Shown here: positions 9,623 through 19,070 of the stretch, in pieces
Position numbering within the stretch: the stretch's first letter is position 1
Layout of the letters: every line of letters begins with the position of its first letter
DNA from: Lysinibacillus sp. FSL K6-0232
GTDB lineage: Bacteria; Bacillota; Bacilli; Bacillales_A; Planococcaceae
DNA length: 64,000 bases
Reading direction: 5' to 3'
NCBI RefSeq assembly: GCF_038008325.1
Contig: NZ_JBBOYW010000001.1
Coordinates: 2,718,001-2,782,000, forward strand
Program-made: the position numbers and the translations under genes
Notes under the pieces: model-generated
Database searches by the model: none
Seen by the model: the letters and a program-made list of their open reading frames with translations, nothing else
What the model was told of the DNA's origin: nothing

Positions 9623-10773
9623 TGACCTCTATTTCTATAACAGACGACTTACAACAACAATTAATTGCTTATCGACGCGAATTGCATGAGTACCCTGAAT
9701 TATCCATGCAAGAATTTGAAACAACAAAACGTATTACGAACTGGCTGCAGCAACATGGTATCACGATTTTAACGTATCCATTGAGCGTTGGTGTTATTGC
9801 AGAGGTCCGTGGCGAGCAGCAAGGGCCAACCATTGCGATTCGTGCTGATATTGATGCACTGCCAATCGAAGAACAAACAGATGTACCATTCCGCTCTAAA
9901 AACGCTGGTGTTATGCATGCTTGCGGACATGACTTCCATACTGCCTCCATTCTAGGAACAGCCATTTTATTACAACAACAGCGCCATTTATTAAAAGGTA
10001 CTGTGCGCTTTATTTTCCAGCCATCTGAGGAAACTGCACAAGGCGCAGAATATGTCGCAAATGCAGGCGTCTTAGAAGGTGTGGAGGCTATTTTCAGCAT
10101 GCATAATAAGCCCGATTTACCTGTTGGTACAATTGGTATTAAAGCAGGCCCCTTAATGGCAAGTGTTGACCGTTTTGAATTAGATATTATCGGAACAGGT
10201 GGACATGCAGGTATTCCCGAAAGCACAATAGACCCTATTGTGATTAGCAGTCAAATTGTTACTGCATTCCAATCCATTATTAGCCGTAATATCTCTTCTT
10301 TCGATAACTCCGTGTTATCTGTAACAAAATTACAAGCAGGTAATACATGGAATGTGATCCCAGAAAAAGCAGAGCTAGAGGGTACTGTACGCACATTCCA
10401 AGCCACGTCACGTGCTACTATTCCACAGCGTATGAAAGCATTAGCGGAAGGTATTGCTACAAGCTATGGCGCAACAGCTGATTTCAGATGGTTCCCTTAT
10501 TTACCAACCGTCCTTAACGATGCACGCTTTACAGACGTACTGCAGGAGGCTGCTCATATAAGTGGTTATCAAGCGGTTGAAGCCGAAATGGTTCCTGCTG
10601 GTGAAGATTTTGCCTTTTATCAAGAGCGTATTCCTGGATATTTTGTATGGGTAGGTGTAGATGGGCCATTTGGCTGGCATCATCCTCAATATCGTTTAAA
10701 TGAGGATGCAATAGCTGTTGCTGCTACTTATTTTGCTAATCTTGCAGTGAGTGTGTTGAAGCAATGGCAGTAA
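9622..10773 (+). CDS. yxeP: M20 family N-acyl-amino-acid amidohydrolase, YxeP-like
   Basis: A 383-aa metal-dependent amidohydrolase of the M20D group. Metal and catalytic residues are visible: HACGHD near residue 97, the Glu pair in QPSEETAQGAE near 135, HNKPD near 160 and a late His in GWHHPQ. In the B. subtilis yxe pathway YxeP removes the acetyl group from N-acetylcysteine made after cleavage, giving free cysteine. It overlaps both neighbours by a few bases, which implies translational coupling. Confidence 0.88.
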   Translation: MTSISITDDLQQQLIAYRRELHEYPELSMQEFETTKRITNWLQQHGITILTYPLSVGVIAEVRGEQQGPTIAIRADIDALPIEEQTDVPFRSKNAGVMHACGHDFHTASILGTAILLQQQRHLLKGTVRFIFQPSEETAQGAEYVANAGVLEGVEAIFSMHNKPDLPVGTIGIKAGPLMASVDRFELDIIGTGGHAGIPESTIDPIVISSQIVTAFQSIISRNISSFDNSVLSVTKLQAGNTWNVIPEKAELEGTVRTFQATSRATIPQRMKALAEGIATSYGATADFRWFPYLPTVLNDARFTDVLQEAAHISGYQAVEAEMVPAGEDFAFYQERIPGYFVWVGVDGPFGWHHPQYRLNEDAIAVAATYFANLAVSVLKQWQ

Positions 10774-12059
10774 ACCATATTACAAGGCGCTTTGTTCATC
10801 AACTATTTTTAAAGCCTCTAGACATCGCTGCCATTGAAGATGCCAAGCGTGGGCTTATTGACTTTGTCGCTGTCACCCATTGTGGCAAAGATGATCCAGG
10901 CGTACATAAATTATTACAGCTTGCTGATGCGGGGACAAGTAAGGTGATTGGTCACTCTATTTATACATCACCTGAGCAAGCTGCTTTAATTAATGGCTTT
11001 ATGGCACATGCACTAGACTTTGATGATGTACACCATGAGCTACGAGGACATCCGAGTGCTGTATTACTCCCAACATTGTTTGCTTTATGTGATGAAAATA
11101 CGACAGGTATACGCTTGATACAAGCCTATGCCATTGGTGTAGAGGCGATGGCAAAGCTTGCTCTTGCCCTATCCAATGTTCATTACGAAAAAGGCTGGCA
11201 TAATACGTCAACGATTGGCATTGTCGGTGCAGCCATTGCAGGTGCATATTTAATTGGCTTAACAGTGGATGATACATGCCGTACAATTGGCTTTGCGACA
11301 ACAATGGCGAGCGGGATGCGCGTTCATTTCGGTACAGAAACAAAGCCTTTACATGCAGGTATTGCTGCCAAACATGCTATCGAGGCGATTCGTTTTGCAC
11401 AAGTAGGTATGCACGTAAATGATAATAGCTTAGAAGGCTATATTGGCTTTTTATCGTTATATGGTGAAAATACACCAAAAAAGGCAGAGGCATTATTGTT
11501 AGATGTAACATCTGCAACTTGGCGTATCTCCTCACCAGGGCTATGGTTTAAGCTATATCCTTGCTGCTCTGGCTCTTATTTTGGCATTGATGCCGCATTA
11601 CAAATTGGCCCAATCACTGCTGAAAAAATCGAAGAAATTCATATTACCTTCTCTCATTATAGCGATGCCGCCCTTGTGATTCGTGAACCAAAAACATGTG
11701 AGGAAGGCCGCTTTAGCATCGAATATATTGTGTCATTAATTTTAGCCAATAGACCTTTGCATTTAGCTTCTTTTCTACCAGAACCAATTGATAGCACATT
11801 GCAACAGTATATGAAAAAAGTAAAGCGCTCCAACGACCTTGAAGCTGTGTCCAAATACACGCAAATAGATATTCGCTTAACAGATGGCACACAATTATCT
11901 GCCAGAGGCATTAATCCAAAGGGCTCCCCTTCTAATCCATTAACAACAGCGGAATTAGAGAGCAAGCTCGCTTCAGTTACGGAGCAAGCTGATACGATTA
12001 TTGCCGCTATCCGTGCATTAAACGGCTCAAAGGTTTCTTCGTTATTACAACTGCTTTAA
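10764..12059 (+). CDS. yxeQ: MmgE/PrpD family protein, YxeQ-like
   Basis: A 431-aa protein of the MmgE/PrpD (2-methylcitrate dehydratase-like) family. Typical segments are LINGFMAHALDFDDVHHELR, GHPSAVLLPTLFAL and the later FKLYPCCSGSYFGIDAAL. B. subtilis yxeQ is the last gene of the same operon and its role in S-(2-succino)cysteine breakdown is unclear to me. An isomerase or dehydratase acting on the carboxylate product is possible. It overlaps yxeP by 10 bp and is followed by a terminator. Confidence 0.88.
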   Translation: MAVNHITRRFVHQLFLKPLDIAAIEDAKRGLIDFVAVTHCGKDDPGVHKLLQLADAGTSKVIGHSIYTSPEQAALINGFMAHALDFDDVHHELRGHPSAVLLPTLFALCDENTTGIRLIQAYAIGVEAMAKLALALSNVHYEKGWHNTSTIGIVGAAIAGAYLIGLTVDDTCRTIGFATTMASGMRVHFGTETKPLHAGIAAKHAIEAIRFAQVGMHVNDNSLEGYIGFLSLYGENTPKKAEALLLDVTSATWRISSPGLWFKLYPCCSGSYFGIDAALQIGPITAEKIEEIHITFSHYSDAALVIREPKTCEEGRFSIEYIVSLILANRPLHLASFLPEPIDSTLQQYMKKVKRSNDLEAVSKYTQIDIRLTDGTQLSARGINPKGSPSNPLTTAELESKLASVTEQADTIIAAIRALNGSKVSSLLQLL

Positions 12060-12080
12060 TAATTTGATAGGCTACCTCTA

Positions 12081-12116
12081 CAAGAAGTCCTCATAATAAA
12101 GGGCTTCTTGTTTTTT
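12081..12116 (+). terminator. Terminator of the yxe-like operon
   Basis: Stem CAAGAAG-CC / GG-CTTCTTG with an AT-rich loop, followed by six T residues. Ends the operon 22 bp after the yxeQ stop. Confidence 0.85.
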
Positions 12117-12285
12117 ATTGCTTCTCTGATAAAAAATAATGAAGAAAATAGGAACGGATAAAACTATAAAGTGTACCTAGACACTAAAAATAGTTATCAC
12201 CTTTATCATATCTTTTTTCAAGATAGCTCCCTCCTATTCCCTAACTATCAACAAGCTCAAACTATCCGCTTAATTTTCACAATAT

Positions 12286-12322
12286 ACAAAAACCACTACC
12301 TATCAACTAACAGGTAGTGGTT
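12286..12322 (-). terminator. Terminator of the hem operon
   Basis: Minus-strand 11-bp stem AACCACTACCT / AGGTAGTGGTT followed by TTTTTG, 20 bp after the hemL stop. With 12081-12116 it closes two convergent operons. Confidence 0.85.
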
Positions 12323-12342
12323 CATAAAGCTATAGTTCTTTA

Positions 12343-13635
12343 TTATCTCGCTAATTGCGCAAATACGTTGTGGAAAGCCTTTACCGTTTTGGCAATATGC
12401 TCCTCTGTATGAGCTGTGGAAATAAATAAGCCTTCAAATTGTGATGGTGGTAGGAAGATACCTTCTTCCGCCATTAAACGGAAATATTCCGCAAACAACT
12501 GTAAATCAGATGTTTTCGCAGAGGCAAAGTCTACGACATCCTCATTTGTGAAGAAAAAGCCGATCATTGAGCCAGCACGATTAACCGTATGTGGGATATT
12601 ATATTTCGTTGCCGCTTCACGGAAGCCAGTTTCGAGCTGATCGCCTAGCTTTGTAAAGTAATCATATGTGCTATGGTCTAAACGTGATAATGTTTCATAG
12701 CCTGCTGTCATCGCTAATGGATTTCCTGATAATGTGCCTGCTTGATAAATAGGACCTGCTGGAGCTACTTGCTCCATAATTTCTTTCTTCCCTGCAAATG
12801 CACCTACAGGAAGGCCGCCACCAATTACTTTACCTAAAGTCGTCATATCAGGTGTTACATTAAAGTAGCCTTGTGCACAGCCATAGTCTACGCGGAAGCC
12901 AGTCATAACCTCATCAAAAATTAACAATGCACCATGCTCAGTTGTAAGGGCACGTAAGCCTTCTAAAAAGCCTGGTTGTGGTGGTACAACACCCATATTT
13001 CCTGCAACTGGCTCAACAATGACTGCCGCTAGCTCTGCACCGAATTTTTCGAACACTACTTTTGCCCCTTCTAAATCATTATAGGCAACTGTTAATGTAT
13101 TGCGAGCAATATCTGCTGGTACACCAGGGCTATCAGGTAAACCTAATGTTGCAACACCAGAGCCAGCTTTAATCAATAATGAATCACCATGACCGTGATA
13201 AGAGCCTTCGAATTTTAAGATTTTATCACGCCCTGTTACACCACGAGCGACACGTAACGCAGACATTGTCGCCTCTGTTCCTGAGGAAACAAAACGAATC
13301 ATTTCCATCCCCGGCAGGCGGTCTAACACTAATTGTGCCAAACGATTTTCTGTATAGCTTGGTGCGCCAAAGGAAGAACCCTTTGCAGCTGTATCAGCAA
13401 TGGCTTTCACTACCTCTGGATGTGTATGCCCTAAAATAAGCGGTCCCCAAGACAATACATAATCAATATATTCATTGCCATCAATATCTTTAATGATAGC
13501 ACCATGACCTGATTCCATAAAAATCGGGTCCATATTGACTGATTTGAATGCACGCACCGGGCTACTCACACCACCTGGCATTAATTGTACAGCTTCTGCA
13601 TATGCTTGTTTTGATTTTTCGTAAGAACGTGTCAT
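12343..13635 (-). CDS. hemL: Glutamate-1-semialdehyde 2,1-aminomutase
   Basis: Converts glutamate-1-semialdehyde to 5-aminolevulinate, the second committed step of C5-pathway tetrapyrrole synthesis. At 430 aa it has the expected length. It carries [13 protein letters not shown] at the N-terminus, the PLP-phosphate region [16 protein letters not shown], and the PLP lysine in [18 protein letters not shown] near residue 267. Last gene of the hem cluster, directly abutting hemB. Confidence 0.97.
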   Translation of the reverse strand: MTRSYEKSKQAYAEAVQLMPGGVSSPVRAFKSVNMDPIFMESGHGAIIKDIDGNEYIDYVLSWGPLILGHTHPEVVKAIADTAAKGSSFGAPSYTENRLAQLVLDRLPGMEMIRFVSSGTEATMSALRVARGVTGRDKILKFEGSYHGHGDSLLIKAGSGVATLGLPDSPGVPADIARNTLTVAYNDLEGAKVVFEKFGAELAAVIVEPVAGNMGVVPPQPGFLEGLRALTTEHGALLIFDEVMTGFRVDYGCAQGYFNVTPDMTTLGKVIGGGLPVGAFAGKKEIMEQVAPAGPIYQAGTLSGNPLAMTAGYETLSRLDHSTYDYFTKLGDQLETGFREAATKYNIPHTVNRAGSMIGFFFTNEDVVDFASAKTSDLQLFAEYFRLMAEEGIFLPPSQFEGLFISTAHTEEHIAKTVKAFHNVFAQLAR

Positions 13636-14616
13636 TTACTTCTCCTCCAACCAGCGTGCAACATCTTTTGCATGATACGTAATGATTAAATCAGAGCCTG
13701 CACGTTTCATGCCTAATAATGTTTCAAGCACAACTTTTTTCTCTTCAATCCAACCATTTATAGCAGCCGCTTTAATCATTGCATATTCCCCTGAAACATT
13801 GTACGCAACAAGCGGTAATGGATAGTTATTTTTCATATCTCGAATAATATCTAAGTAGCTAAGGGCAGGCTTAACAATTAAGAAATCTGCGCCCTCTTCA
13901 ATATCTGACTCTGCTTCACGGAATGCCTCTAAACGATTCGATGGGTCCATTTGATAGGATTTACGATCGCCAAATTGTGGCGCACCATCTGCAGCATCGC
14001 GGAATGGGCCATAATAGCTAGAAGCATATTTCACTGCATACGACATAATAGGAATATGTTCAAAGCCAGCCTCATCTAACCCTGCACGGATTGCAGCCAC
14101 AAAGCCATCCATCATATTAGATGGTGCAATAATATCTGCACCAGCTTTTGCTTGAGATATGGCTGTACGTGCTAAAACATCCAATGAAGGGTCATTTAAA
14201 ATTTGGTCGCCCTCAATTAAGCCACAATGCCCATGATCTGTAAATTCACATAAGCATGTATCTGCAATGACTAAAAGCTCAGGGTGACGTGCTTTAATGA
14301 GTCGAGTCGCTTCTTGTACAATGCCATGGTCATGGAACGCACCAGTTCCAACTGCATCTTTTTCAGCCGGTAAGCCAAATAAAATAACCGCAGGAATTCC
14401 TAATGCTACAACCTCATCAATTTCTGCTTCTAGCTTATCCAATGAAAATTGAAAAACGCCAGGCATTGAATGTACTTCATTTTTAATATCGTTGCCTTCG
14501 ATTACAAAAATTGGATAAATCAAGTCCTCTTTATGTAAATATGTTTCCTTTACCATTGCTCGCATCGCAGCATTTGCACGTAAACGACGATGTCTTTGAA
14601 ATTGAAGTTTTGTCAT
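13636..14616 (-). CDS. hemB: Delta-aminolevulinic acid dehydratase (porphobilinogen synthase)
   Basis: Condenses two 5-aminolevulinate molecules to porphobilinogen. The 326-aa protein has the cysteine/metal segment [12 protein letters not shown] near residue 122 (zinc-type cysteines), one active-site lysine in [16 protein letters not shown] near 195 and the Schiff-base lysine in [11 protein letters not shown] near 248. It overlaps hemD upstream by ATGA and abuts hemL, so translation is probably coupled. Confidence 0.97.
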   Translation of the reverse strand: MTKLQFQRHRRLRANAAMRAMVKETYLHKEDLIYPIFVIEGNDIKNEVHSMPGVFQFSLDKLEAEIDEVVALGIPAVILFGLPAEKDAVGTGAFHDHGIVQEATRLIKARHPELLVIADTCLCEFTDHGHCGLIEGDQILNDPSLDVLARTAISQAKAGADIIAPSNMMDGFVAAIRAGLDEAGFEHIPIMSYAVKYASSYYGPFRDAADGAPQFGDRKSYQMDPSNRLEAFREAESDIEEGADFLIVKPALSYLDIIRDMKNNYPLPLVAYNVSGEYAMIKAAAINGWIEEKKVVLETLLGMKRAGSDLIITYHAKDVARWLEEK

Positions 14617-15374
14617 GTTTTGTCCCCTACTTTCATTATTTCTTCGATGACTGCTTCCATTGTATATACGCTTGGCATAATATCCACAGTTGCACCGTAT
14701 TGTTGAAGAGCTGCCTCTGTAATATGACCGATTGCCGCAATACGTGTTGCACCCCAGCCAATTTGCGATGCTACATCCTTTGCGTACACATCTACCGCTG
14801 AAGGACTAGCAAAAATCACCGTTACATCTTGGTGATGCTGGAGGCAATTCATAATAACAGCTTGCTGGTCGTGTCGTTCAACTGTTTCATAAACAGTCCA
14901 TTCCTGTATTGCAAAGGGTAAACCATCTTTCAATGTACGCTTTGCCTTTGCTCCACGAATAAACAGACAAGTTGGCTTACTACCTGCGACACTTGGAAAT
15001 TCTTTAATGAAAATATCGGCACTAAATACAGAAGGCATAAAGCTCACTTGAAATCCTAGCTGCTCTAATGCTGCTGTTGTTTTCGTTCCAATCGCAGCAA
15101 TTTTTCCTTGAATGGCTTGTATGTTTAACTGATGACGTTGTATCTTATTCGCAAAGGCATCTACAGCATTTTGACTTGTGAAAATTAACCAATCTAATTG
15201 CTGTGCAAGCTTTATATACTCTGCATCATCGCTATTTATGCGCTCACAAGTTTCAATTAATGGTGCCATCACTGCATGGCCACCTAACGCTGTAATATCA
15301 TCTATAATTGACGTTGTCTTAGCTGTACCTGTTAAAAGTATTGTTTTACCCTTTAACGGTAAATTACTCGGCAT
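14613..15374 (-). CDS. hemD: Uroporphyrinogen-III synthase
   Basis: Closes and inverts ring D of hydroxymethylbilane to give uroporphyrinogen III. The 253-aa protein is a member of this poorly conserved family; segments such as [12 protein letters not shown] and [15 protein letters not shown] are typical of its two lobes. Assignment rests on these and on position between hemC and hemB. It overlaps hemC by 11 bp and hemB by 4 bp. Confidence 0.92.
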   Translation of the reverse strand: MPSNLPLKGKTILLTGTAKTTSIIDDITALGGHAVMAPLIETCERINSDDAEYIKLAQQLDWLIFTSQNAVDAFANKIQRHQLNIQAIQGKIAAIGTKTTAALEQLGFQVSFMPSVFSADIFIKEFPSVAGSKPTCLFIRGAKAKRTLKDGLPFAIQEWTVYETVERHDQQAVIMNCLQHHQDVTVIFASPSAVDVYAKDVASQIGWGATRIAAIGHITEAALQQYGATVDIMPSVYTMEAVIEEIMKVGDKT

Positions 15375-16296
15375 CTTGCTCTGCCTTTACACGCTGAATT
15401 AAGTCGAAAGCACCTTGCTCTGTTAAAATAGCAGCAAGCTCCTCTCCGATCTTTTGTGCGTCTGTTCCTACAACTGTTTCCTTATACACCACAGAGGCAT
15501 CCGGTGCGGCAACAAGACCCGTCAATGTAATCTCAGCTCCATTTGAAGTTGCATAACCAGCGATAGGTACTTGGCAGCCACCATCCATCGCTGCTAAAAA
15601 TGCACGTTCTGCCTGTGCCTCTTGCCATGTTGCTGCATCTGTAAGCTTTGCTAATTCAGCTAATAGCTCCGCATCATCGGCACGACACTCAATGCCTAGA
15701 GAGCCTTGTGCTACTGCTGGCAAACAATGCTCTACAGGTAAAAATTCAGTCACGACATCATCACTCCAGCCAAGTCGCTTTAAGCCTGCTGCTGCTAAAA
15801 TAATGGCATCATATTCTTCTGCTTCCAGCTTTGCTAAACGTGTATCCACATTTCCTCGAATCCACTTAATTTCAAGGTCCGGACGCACCGTTAATAGCTG
15901 TGCACTACGACGTAACGAGCTTGTTCCTACAACAGCCCCAGCAGGAAGATCGGCAAATTTTACATGCCCGTTCGAAATAAATGCATCACGCGCATCTTCG
16001 CGCGAAGGAATACAGCCAATTACTAATCCCTCTGGTAATACAGCAGGCATATCTTTCATTGAATGCACAGCAAAGTCAATTTCTTTATCGTAAAGAGCTT
16101 GTTCAATTTCTTTAACAAATAGCCCTTTTCCACCTACTTTTGATAGTTGCACATCTAAAATTCGATCACCTTTTGTGACAATTTCTTTCACTTCAAATTC
16201 AAATGGTGCACCCGCTGCCTTTAATTCATTAATAAACCAATTTGTTTGCGTTAGTGCTAACTTACTTCTCCTAGAACCTACAATAATTTTTCTCAA
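15364..16296 (-). CDS. hemC: Hydroxymethylbilane synthase (porphobilinogen deaminase)
   Basis: Polymerises four porphobilinogens to hydroxymethylbilane. The 310-aa protein shows [15 protein letters not shown] at the N-terminus, the arginine-rich site [11 protein letters not shown], and the cysteine that binds the dipyrromethane cofactor in [12 protein letters not shown] near residue 240. Eighteen bases separate it from hemX. Confidence 0.97.
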   Translation of the reverse strand: MRKIIVGSRRSKLALTQTNWFINELKAAGAPFEFEVKEIVTKGDRILDVQLSKVGGKGLFVKEIEQALYDKEIDFAVHSMKDMPAVLPEGLVIGCIPSREDARDAFISNGHVKFADLPAGAVVGTSSLRRSAQLLTVRPDLEIKWIRGNVDTRLAKLEAEEYDAIILAAAGLKRLGWSDDVVTEFLPVEHCLPAVAQGSLGIECRADDAELLAELAKLTDAATWQEAQAERAFLAAMDGGCQVPIAGYATSNGAEITLTGLVAAPDASVVYKETVVGTDAQKIGEELAAILTEQGAFDLIQRVKAEQDAE

Positions 16297-16314
16297 CCGT
16301 CTCCAACCTTTCTT

Positions 16315-17142
16315 TTAATACCATAGATGGAATCGCGATAAACTACTTCCAAGGAAGAAATTTGCAACTACTAATAAATAAGCGTAAATATGTACCCATG
16401 CATATGATGTACCTGTTAGCTTATTTTTGCGATTCACATACAAGATAATGCAATATAACATTAAGATAATTACAGACCCTATAACCTTCGCATCGAAAAT
16501 CGAAAGACTCTCTAATGTTAATAGTGCCCATTCAAACCCTAATATTAAACTTATAAATAACATCGGAATCCCAATGAAAAAGGAAACATTCATCCAGCTG
16601 CTTGTTTGCTGTAAGGATGGCAGCCTTGTCCATAAGTGTGACCACTTTTTCTTCTTCAGCAAACGATACAAAATAAGATACAAAATAGCAAACACAAATG
16701 TTAATGTAAATGCTGCATACGATAGGATCGCAAATGATATATGAATAAAAAGCAACTCCGAAATAAGCGTATCTCCGACAGCTCCTGTAGGACGTTTAGG
16801 CATAAAAGTAAAAATACTAGCAAATAAAAACCCTAGTATATTAATAATAAACACTGGTAAATCCACTCTTGCAATACAATGCAAGATAATTGATAATGTC
16901 ACAAGCAGCCAGGAATAAAAAAGAATTCCCTCGGATAACGATAAAATCGGAAAACGCTTTGTTTCCACAAACGTTAAAATAATAATGGCACTTTGAATCA
17001 TCCATACAAATGAAACAAGCCAAAAAGCGATACGTCTTGCTCGTACTTGTTTATAAAAGTAATCAGTAAAGTAAAAAACTAGACTGATCGCATACAAGAC
17101 AATCATCACTTCATAAAGCCTCGTCATGGTCAAATCAGCCAA
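16315..17142 (-). CDS. hemX: HemX-type CcsA-like membrane protein
   Basis: A 275-aa integral membrane protein with about eight hydrophobic segments, similar to the cytochrome c assembly/CcsA family. In B. subtilis HemX sits in the hem operon and keeps glutamyl-tRNA reductase (HemA) levels down. The start is a TTG at 17140-17142 with AAGGG seven bases upstream; the ATG overlapping that region runs into a stop after four codons. A terminator and a second promoter separate it from hemA. Confidence 0.9.
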   Translation of the reverse strand: MADLTMTRLYEVMIVLYAISLVFYFTDYFYKQVRARRIAFWLVSFVWMIQSAIIILTFVETKRFPILSLSEGILFYSWLLVTLSIILHCIARVDLPVFIINILGFLFASIFTFMPKRPTGAVGDTLISELLFIHISFAILSYAAFTLTFVFAILYLILYRLLKKKKWSHLWTRLPSLQQTSSWMNVSFFIGIPMLFISLILGFEWALLTLESLSIFDAKVIGSVIILMLYCIILYVNRKNKLTGTSYAWVHIYAYLLVVANFFLGSSLSRFHLWY

Positions 17143-17166
17143 TAGACATCCCTTCTTTGTTATGAA

Positions 17167-17195
17167 ATTGTAAAGCTATATCAACGCTTAGACAA
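17167..17195 (-). promoter_or_regulatory. Internal promoter for hemXCDBL
   Basis: Minus strand TTGTCT (17190-17195), 17-bp spacer, TACAAT (17167-17172), directly downstream of the hemA terminator. The predicted transcript would have only about a 20-nt leader before the TTG of hemX. Confidence 0.5.
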
Positions 17196-17242
17196 TAAAA
17201 AACGTTTTCGTATCTTTAGTTTACCATACAGATACGAAAACG
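17196..17242 (-). terminator. Intrinsic terminator between hemA and hemX
   Basis: A perfect 12-bp stem (17203-17214 with 17231-17242, arm CGTTTTCGTATC) and 16-nt loop are followed on the minus strand by six T residues. It lies 57 bp after the hemA stop and before hemX. Confidence 0.8.
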
Positions 17243-17299
17243 CCTCATGTAATATCAGTAGAGAATCTAAATGCGTAAAACAGCCTCTATTTACGCACT

Positions 17300-18664
17300 C
17301 TAGAAAGAATACTTTGGTTCAGCAGAAGCTTGAGTTGCTTGTGAGCGTTCTTTACGCTCAAGCTCTTGCTTTGTCATCTCTTGAACTTCAGCTTCCACAG
17401 CAGCTTCTATACCAAAAATTTGTTGGAATAAACGTAACTGTTCATTTGCTTTTGATGAATTTGCCATTTCCTTCGCTTGAAGAATTGGCTCTTTTAACAA
17501 TTGATTAATAATTGATTTAGTATGTTTACTTAAAATTTTACGTTCACGTTCCGTTAAATCTGGCATTTTATTTTCAATACTCGTCATCGTTTCTTCTTGA
17601 ATACGACTTGCCTTTTTACGTAAAGCCGAGATGACTGGTACAACACCTAATGTAGCAATCCAGTCTTTAAATTGTACAACTTCTTTACTAATCATTGCTG
17701 TAATATCTGCAGCAGCACGTTCACGCTCTGCTAAATTCGCTTCAACAATCCCTTGTAAATCATCAATATCATATAAGAAAACATTTGCTAGGTCGCCTAC
17801 ACGTGGATCAATATCACGAGGCACTGCAATATCTACCATAAATAAAGGTCTACCCTTACGCAGACGCTCTACAAATTGCATAAGCTCATAATCAATCACA
17901 TAATCTGTTGCACCTGTAGATGTGATTAAAATATCCGCTTCTAACAATGAGCATTGCAATTCTTTCATGGATTTAGCTTCACCATGGAATTTAGCCGCTA
18001 AGCTTTCCGCTTTTTCAAATGTACGATTGATAACAGTAACTTTTCCTACACCGCTACCATAAAGGTTCTCAATCGCAAGTTCCCCCATTTTCCCTGCACC
18101 TAAAATTGCTACATGCTTGCGTTGTAAAGAACCAAAAATTTTCTTAGCTAATTCTACTGCTGCATAAGAAACAGATACCGCATTCTCACCAATAGCTGTT
18201 TCATTATGTGCACGCTTTGCAAATGTGACAGCTTGTTTAAATAGTTGATTGTATATCGTTCCTGTTGTGCCAATCTCTTGTCCATTTAAAAAGCTTTTTT
18301 TTACTTGCCCTAAAATTTGTGTTTCCCCTAGAACCATTGAATCGATTCCAGCTGTTACTTTAAATAAATGTTCGACTGCCTCATCTTCTTCACGAATTGT
18401 TAAATACGAAGAAAATGTCTCCACAGGCAAGTCAAACCAATTTGCTAAAAATTGTTTCACAAAATGACGCCCCGTATGCAATTGATCCACAACAGCATAA
18501 ATTTCGGTACGATTACATGTCGAAACAATAACATTTTCTAAAATACTTTTCTGCTTTTGCAGCGCTTCCATTGCCTGTGGTAGTTCACTCTCAATGAATG
18601 ATAACTTCTCACGTATTTCAACAGGCGCTGTTTTATAATTCAAGCCTACTACGATGGTATGCAT
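17300..18664 (-). CDS. hemA: Glutamyl-tRNA reductase
   Basis: Reduces glutamyl-tRNA to glutamate-1-semialdehyde with NADPH, the first committed and main control step of the pathway. The 454-aa protein starts [20 protein letters not shown]. The catalytic cysteine is in STCNRTEIY near residue 51, the nucleotide fold is at [13 protein letters not shown], and the C-terminal dimerisation helix follows. Start ATG at 18664 is set by AGGTG upstream; an upstream in-frame codon would add ten unrelated residues. Regulation: promoter with a PerR-like operator at 18776-18823. Confidence 0.97.
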   Translation of the reverse strand: MHTIVVGLNYKTAPVEIREKLSFIESELPQAMEALQKQKSILENVIVSTCNRTEIYAVVDQLHTGRHFVKQFLANWFDLPVETFSSYLTIREEDEAVEHLFKVTAGIDSMVLGETQILGQVKKSFLNGQEIGTTGTIYNQLFKQAVTFAKRAHNETAIGENAVSVSYAAVELAKKIFGSLQRKHVAILGAGKMGELAIENLYGSGVGKVTVINRTFEKAESLAAKFHGEAKSMKELQCSLLEADILITSTGATDYVIDYELMQFVERLRKGRPLFMVDIAVPRDIDPRVGDLANVFLYDIDDLQGIVEANLAERERAAADITAMISKEVVQFKDWIATLGVVPVISALRKKASRIQEETMTSIENKMPDLTERERKILSKHTKSIINQLLKEPILQAKEMANSSKANEQLRLFQQIFGIEAAVEAEVQEMTKQELERKERSQATQASAEPKYSF

Positions 18665-18707
18665 GAATAACACCTCACACGTTCTAATTGACAATTCTCA
18701 TTATAAC

Positions 18708-18759
18708 ATAGTTCGACAATAGTTCACTTATAATTTGTGAACATGTCATGAAGAACTAT
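18708..18759 (-). promoter_or_regulatory. Nested inverted repeats in the hemA leader
   Basis: Within the predicted 5' untranslated region of hemA, GTTCAC / GTGAAC (18722-18727 with 18737-18742, 9-nt loop) is nested inside ATAGTTC / GAACTAT (18708-18714 with 18753-18759). The transcript could fold into a branched or interrupted hairpin; the DNA could equally be a binding site for a dimeric protein. No known riboswitch recognised. Confidence 0.4.
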
Positions 18760-18775
18760 CTTTCGTTTTTCTACA

Positions 18776-18790
18776 TTAGAATTATTATAA
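18776..18790 (-). promoter_or_regulatory. PerR-type operator at hemA
   Basis: The plus-strand sequence TTAGAATTATTATAA matches the PerR box TTATAATNATTATAA at 14 of 15 positions. It begins 4 bp downstream of the -10 box of the hemA promoter, over the expected transcription start, a position suited to repression. In B. subtilis hemA belongs to the PerR peroxide regulon. Confidence 0.75.
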
Positions 18791-18794
18791 ACTA

Positions 18795-18823
18795 AGTGTA
18801 GCAAATTATACATCCTGTTTCAA
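18795..18823 (-). promoter_or_regulatory. Sigma-A promoter of hemA
   Basis: Minus strand TTGAAA (18818-18823), 17-bp spacer, TACACT (18795-18800). Predicted leader to the hemA ATG is about 125 nt. Confidence 0.7.
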
Positions 18824-18957
18824 ATGAAAAATTTTTTCGAAAAATTCCGAAGCATCACTACCAATCATTTCCGTTGCTGACACACTTCTTTCATACTAGT
18901 GTAACCAAAATTCTTCTTCGCTGTGCTACTGACACACGCTTTTTTTCAGCAATAAAA

Positions 18958-18994
18958 GAGCTATCCAAAAAGAGATTCTCTTTTTGGATAGCTC
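18958..18994 (-). terminator. Second hairpin downstream of the VWA/SLH gene
   Basis: A 17-bp perfect stem (GAGCTATCCAAAAAGAG, 3-nt loop ATT). It lies between the first terminator and the hemA promoter and probably acts as a backup terminator shielding hemA. Confidence 0.55.
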
Positions 18995-19025
18995 AAGCTT
19001 CTATCATAACGATTCGCTAAAAACC

Positions 19026-19065
19026 AAAGGAGCCGTTTCAAAATAACTTGTCAAACGGCTCCTTT
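19026..19065 (-). terminator. Terminator of the VWA/SLH gene
   Basis: A perfect 13-bp stem (AAAGGAGCCGTTT, 19026-19038 with 19053-19065) followed on the minus strand by GGTTTTTAG, just after the stop at 19071. Confidence 0.8.
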
Positions 19066-19070
19066 CAGAA

